Shown: positions 54,936-58,995 of the stretch, piece after piece
Layout: each line of letters begins with the position of its first letter
Numbering within the stretch: position 1 is the stretch's first letter
DNA from: Roseibacillus sp.
Lineage (GTDB): Bacteria > Verrucomicrobiota > Verrucomicrobiia > Verrucomicrobiales > Akkermansiaceae
Length of the DNA: 58,995 bases
Assembly (NCBI GenBank): GCA_028821775.1
Contig: JAPKFB010000029.1
Span: 1 to 58,995, forward strand
Direction: 5' to 3'
Program-made: the position numbers and the translations under genes
Notes under the pieces: generated by a model
The model's input: only the letters and a program-made list of their open reading frames with translations
Told to the model about the DNA's origin: nothing
Database searches by the model: none

Positions 54936-57900
54936 ATGAAAAAGATCCGATTCTCCGGCAAGCCTGGCTTGCTCCTCTCCCTTTCCGCGATCGCCTTAGT
55001 GGGCCTTCAGAGCACAGGTCACGCCGAGCTTATCGCGGGCGTTGATTTCGAAAGTGGTGCCGGCGGTTTCTCCAGCGCCCCCGACGATCTGAATGCTCTC
55101 GACTTAGTCACGGTCTCAACCGGGTGGTCCTTCGGCAACCCCACCAATGACGGCAACGCGAATAACGCCGGAGCCTACGAAGGCATCTTCCCGGGTCGCT
55201 TCCAAGGTACGGACGCCTTTTGGTCGATCACGATCCCGAGCGGAGTTATCGTCGACCTCGACCAGATCTTCTTCGCCGTCCGCGGCGCCACCGGAGGTAC
55301 TGGCGCGCCCACCACCAGGACTGTGCAATTTCGCACCAGCCTTGATGGCCCAACCGAATGGTTGTTCGAAAATGCAACCCTTCCGGGACGCAACAACGAC
55401 ATCACAGACAACCCCAGCGAATGGATCCAGGCCAACCTCGCTCTGACTGACACGAAGTACCACGGGCTGACCGACATCACCATCGACTTCATCTTTAACA
55501 CGCCGACTGGCGGCATCGACCTCGATGGCATCACCGTCTCCGGCACCGTCTCCGGCACCATCGTCCCCGAGATCATCGATCGAGGCGCAGCAGGACTGGA
55601 CGACCCTGCCAGCGTGATCACCTTCTCCGAGATCGAAATCGGGGACACCGAGCAGGTGACCGATCAGTTCGCCGACCTGGGTGTAACGTTCGTGCCAAAC
55701 CTGAACTACCGCACAGGCGATCACGCCGACTGGCAGAACATCACCGGTCCGAACCTTCGAACCGGTGAACCAGAGGTCAATCCGTTCACGATCAAGTTCG
55801 TGGACCCGCAAACGGCGGCGATATTCAACGCCATCGCTCAGCCTCCCACGCCGACCACGATCACGGCCAAACTGAACGGCGAGGTAGTCGAGTCGTTCGA
55901 GACAACCGTCAGCATTGATAACCCGAATAATTTCTTCGGGTTTACCGGCATCGAGTTCGACGAGATCGAGGTCGAATACACGGCCGAGACGCGCATGCGG
56001 ATCGACAATCTCCAGTTCGGCGTCTCCGCACCACCGACGACCTACGATTTTTCCGAGAGCGACGGTGGATTCACTGTCACCAATGAGGCTCATGACAATC
56101 CATGGGTTTACAATGCGGGACCCGGAACATGGTCCACAGACGGTTCAGCCAACAACGCGCCCAACGAGCATACAAGATTGACGAGCCCGGTGCTCGCGAT
56201 CGATGCGGATGGAGACTACCTGGTGACCATGGACCATCGTTACGATATTGAGGGTGATAATTGGGATGCCGGTGCGCTGTTCACCAGCATCAATGGAGGA
56301 CCGTTCACGTTGGTTCGAAATTCCGAGTTTACCGAGAACGGGTACACCCAACTCGCCCTCATAGGCGCACATGCCCTTAATGGTGGGGAAGGATGGGGCG
56401 GTATTTCCGCCGGCCACGCCGCGGGAACCTTCATCACCAGCGTCGCCGGCCCAATTGCGTTGAGCGCCGGGGACACGATCCAGCTCCAGCTGTTGATGGC
56501 CAACGATCAGGGTGCCGTGGGGACCGCCACACCCAACTGGGAAATCGACAGCGTGGGTATTGAACTGATCGCCGACACCGACGGTGACGGAATGACCGAC
56601 ATCTACGAATTGGACAATGGGCTCGATCCCAACGATCCCGCTGACGCTGACACCGATCTGGATAGCGATGGGGCCAGCAACTTCGACGAGTTCGTCAATG
56701 GCACGGACCCGAACGACAACGACTCGGATGACGACGGCTTGCTCGACGGTGTTGAATCAAACACCGGAATCTTTGTCGGCGCCGGTGACACCGGAACCGA
56801 CCCGCTCAACGCCGACAGCGACGGCGACGGACTCAGCGACGGCGACGAAGTCAACACGCACGAGACCGATCCGCTTGATGCGGACAGCGACGGAGACGGC
56901 ATCGGCGACGGCACGGAGGTCGCCCAGGGGAGCGATCCGCTGGATGGCGGTGATGAGCCGGAAGGCATCGCGGAGTTGCACACCCTCAGCATCCTGCCGA
57001 CCGGAAACTACGTGTTCCTCGTAGGCGATGACGTCATTGAGGGCTATGTTCATCAGGACGAGCGAGACGGAGAGAAGACCAGCTGGCTGCTGGTCGGCCG
57101 CGGTCGTGACGGGTGGGAATTTGACAACGATGGCCAGGGAAGCGCCGAGGACGTGATCACCGGACTTGGCACCCCTGATGCCTTCTCGCCGGCGATGTAT
57201 AGCGACGACCTCATTAACGCCCTGCTCGACGCCTCGGGCGTTGATCTGACCGAAGTGGAAATCCGGATTAGCCGCGCCGCGGACCCGGAGGGCACCGCCT
57301 ATTCGGAAGTGCGCTGGCGTCCGATCGACCAGGCCACCTGGCGCGGAAACTTCGATGACCCCGCATACGCGGTGGAACACGAGGTTGTGGACGGCGCTGG
57401 AGTTCCTGAAATGACTCCTGGCGTTCGCAATGATGGAAATACTCGTGACATCGTGCTTAGTGGAAACGGCGGAAGCCGCGTCTTCACCTTCCCCTGGGGA
57501 ACCCCTGGAGGGGGTGGCCACTGGGGCGTGGCGGGCTTCAGCTATGGAAGCGCGGTTAACAACGGTGCGAACAACGACACCTCCTTCCTTTGGGAGTATG
57601 GAAACGAGAACCATGCCCTTCCCTATACCGAGCTTTATATTCGCATTGAGACGGAGTTCGTGGACCCTGCCAGAATAGTCAGCGCTGACAGCGACGGGGA
57701 CGGCATCATTGACACCCTGGAGTTAGACTTGGTCGGCAATCTCGACGACATCTCCGCGGGAGATGACGACGGTGACGGACTCAACAGCCCTGATGAGTTG
57801 TTGGTCCACGGCACCAATCCGCTGCTGCCGGACACCGACGGGGACACCCTGAACGATGGCGACGAAATCACCAACGGGACCGACCCAAACAACGACGACA

Positions 57901-58995
57901 CCGACAACGACGGGCTGAAGGACAACGTCGAGACCAACACCGGAGTCTTCGTCGATGCGAACGACACCGGCACCGATCCCAACAATGCGGATACCGATGG
58001 TGGCCTGACCCCCGACGGCTTTGAGGTTCAGGTGGGCACCGACCCGCACAACCCCGCCGATGATCCGATCGTCACCGTCCAGCCCTCTTTCCTTCCCATC
58101 AATAACCTCGACGGTGAAATCGGTCGTTATGTCCCGGACTTCGACAATCCCGGTCTGGACTATCAGGAGAATCACTACTTTGCGGGCGTTATCCTCAACA
58201 ACAACGCCCAGAACAACTACGACGTGCACACCTCCGGCGACCCGGCGCCGAACGATTCGCAGCAGGACCTCGTACCCTATCTCGATCATGGCCCCGGTGG
58301 CACTACCATCTCCAGCCACAATCTGCCCTTCATCACCGGTGGCGAAAACTTCACCGTGCGGGTCAACGGCTACATCGATTTCACCTCGGCACCCACCGGC
58401 ACCTACAACATCCACATCGGAGCGGACGACACCAACTTCTTCGTCCTGGACACCCCGGACGGACCGGTCAGCGCTCAAGCCAACTGCTGTCCCCAGAGCC
58501 AGGCGTTCTCCATTGAGATCCCTGTTCCTGGATACTATCCGATCGACAACGTCTTCGGCGAACAAGGCGGCGCCGAGTGGACCGATCTCGGCATCAGCGG
58601 CGGCGACATCGTCGGCGTCGTGGCCCTGGGCGACGTGGATGCCGGCAGCCCGCCGGTCTACTCCATGAAGTTCGAGGTTGAGCTGCCCACCGTCAAGCTC
58701 GACGTCGAGGCCGAGGGAGACAACCTGAACCTGACGTGGGAAAGCGCGGGCGGCGAACTCTACAATGTTCGCAGCACCACCAATCTGGCAGACCGAAACG
58801 GAGATGCCCTCACTTGGGACATCTACGATGGCAACGAGAACATCGTCGCCACGCCGCCGGAGAACACCCTGACCATTCCACGGCCTGCCGATGACACCCG
58901 CTTCTTCGTGGTGGAGGCCTTCCCGGCCCCGCCCGTGTCTGTCTTCTCCGACGACTTCGAAGGCGGGCAGGGAGGATGGGCCTTCGGGTCGGACG
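54936..58995 (+). CDS. Giant secreted protein with thrombospondin type-3 (Ca-binding) repeats, 3'-partial
   Basis: An open frame of 1,353 codons runs from ATG 54936 past the window end with no stop. It has a signal peptide (MKKIRFSGKPGLLLSLSAIA). Beta-rich anchor-like domains (about 25-350) and a jelly-roll-like domain (about 370-545) follow. A TSP3 cluster (about 549-670) has DTDGDGMTDIYEL and DSDGDGLSDGDEVNT. A lamin-tail-like domain is at about 680-905, a second TSP3 cluster at about 910-1040 has DNDGLKDNVETN. A PA14-like segment GTYNIHIGADDTNFF lies near 1155. A Cys pair NCC lies near 1180. TSP3 repeats bind Ca and stiffen surface proteins; adhesion or polymer binding is the likely role. 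Confidence 0.85.
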   Translation, partial: MKKIRFSGKPGLLLSLSAIALVGLQSTGHAELIAGVDFESGAGGFSSAPDDLNALDLVTVSTGWSFGNPTNDGNANNAGAYEGIFPGRFQGTDAFWSITIPSGVIVDLDQIFFAVRGATGGTGAPTTRTVQFRTSLDGPTEWLFENATLPGRNNDITDNPSEWIQANLALTDTKYHGLTDITIDFIFNTPTGGIDLDGITVSGTVSGTIVPEIIDRGAAGLDDPASVITFSEIEIGDTEQVTDQFADLGVTFVPNLNYRTGDHADWQNITGPNLRTGEPEVNPFTIKFVDPQTAAIFNAIAQPPTPTTITAKLNGEVVESFETTVSIDNPNNFFGFTGIEFDEIEVEYTAETRMRIDNLQFGVSAPPTTYDFSESDGGFTVTNEAHDNPWVYNAGPGTWSTDGSANNAPNEHTRLTSPVLAIDADGDYLVTMDHRYDIEGDNWDAGALFTSINGGPFTLVRNSEFTENGYTQLALIGAHALNGGEGWGGISAGHAAGTFITSVAGPIALSAGDTIQLQLLMANDQGAVGTATPNWEIDSVGIELIADTDGDGMTDIYELDNGLDPNDPADADTDLDSDGASNFDEFVNGTDPNDNDSDDDGLLDGVESNTGIFVGAGDTGTDPLNADSDGDGLSDGDEVNTHETDPLDADSDGDGIGDGTEVAQGSDPLDGGDEPEGIAELHTLSILPTGNYVFLVGDDVIEGYVHQDERDGEKTSWLLVGRGRDGWEFDNDGQGSAEDVITGLGTPDAFSPAMYSDDLINALLDASGVDLTEVEIRISRAADPEGTAYSEVRWRPIDQATWRGNFDDPAYAVEHEVVDGAGVPEMTPGVRNDGNTRDIVLSGNGGSRVFTFPWGTPGGGGHWGVAGFSYGSAVNNGANNDTSFLWEYGNENHALPYTELYIRIETEFVDPARIVSADSDGDGIIDTLELDLVGNLDDISAGDDDGDGLNSPDELLVHGTNPLLPDTDGDTLNDGDEITNGTDPNNDDTDNDGLKDNVETNTGVFVDANDTGTDPNNADTDGGLTPDGFEVQVGTDPHNPADDPIVTVQPSFLPINNLDGEIGRYVPDFDNPGLDYQENHYFAGVILNNNAQNNYDVHTSGDPAPNDSQQDLVPYLDHGPGGTTISSHNLPFITGGENFTVRVNGYIDFTSAPTGTYNIHIGADDTNFFVLDTPDGPVSAQANCCPQSQAFSIEIPVPGYYPIDNVFGEQGGAEWTDLGISGGDIVGVVALGDVDAGSPPVYSMKFEVELPTVKLDVEAEGDNLNLTWESAGGELYNVRSTTNLADRNGDALTWDIYDGNENIVATPPENTLTIPRPADDTRFFVVEAFPAPPVSVFSDDFEGGQGGWAFGSD

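Overview
The window looks like a chromosomal segment of a GC-rich member of the Verrucomicrobiota. The assignment is inferred from gene content: a DUF1549/DUF1553 plus DUF1501 pair, a DUF1080 protein, TIGR03790, DUF2851, a PEP-CTERM-type sorting motif, secreted proteins with verrucomicrobial-style C-termini, and ebo-type genes. No rRNA is present to confirm it. Housekeeping genes (ilvD, serA, smpB, rpoZ, ndk, recN, dprA, topB-type topoisomerase, argG, tag, one tRNA-Leu) are interspersed with secreted proteins of unknown role.

Layout. 1-0.7 kb: a decayed leucine-rich-repeat gene and tRNA-Leu(CAG). 0.8-11.2 kb: M16 protease, membrane EEP-family phosphoesterase, ilvD, serA, rpoZ-smpB, a DUF3147 membrane protein, a lipoprotein and ndk. 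11.2-14.9 kb: a tight FAD oxidoreductase-methyltransferase pair that fits the last steps of mnm5U34 tRNA modification, next to an SLC13/TrkA-C permease. 15-22.4 kb: three ebo-type genes (eboB, eboE, eboC) split by a broken LamG gene and an exported, domain-permuted PEP-synthase-like protein. 22.5-36.5 kb: recN, a gtrA/MBL/TIGR03790 operon, a large secreted jelly-roll protein, a polysaccharide deacetylase, DUF2851, dprA and topoisomerase III. 36.5-47.6 kb: an orphan PEP-CTERM motif, the DUF1549/1553-DUF1501 operon, a site-2 protease, a tauE/safE pseudogene, argG, a sugar ABC ATPase-kinase pair without permease, and tag. 47.7-53.2 kb: small secreted proteins, DUF1080, a tandem FKBP, a broken GYF-AIM24 gene and an isochorismatase-ThuA fusion. 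53.2-59 kb: a PAS-AraC regulator, a MITE-like element with 4-bp target duplication, a 17-bp tandem palindromic repeat, and a giant secreted TSP3-repeat protein that runs off the window end.

Themes. At least four genes are visibly broken (LRR, LamG, TauE/SafE, GYF-AIM24) and one sorting motif is orphaned, so the segment is a place of active gene decay; some single-base lesions lie in G runs and could be sequence errors, but the internal deletions cannot. The most intriguing functional leads are the tRNA-modification pair, the scattered ebo genes beside an exported ATP-grasp protein, and the AraC regulator, repeat and giant surface protein at the right end.
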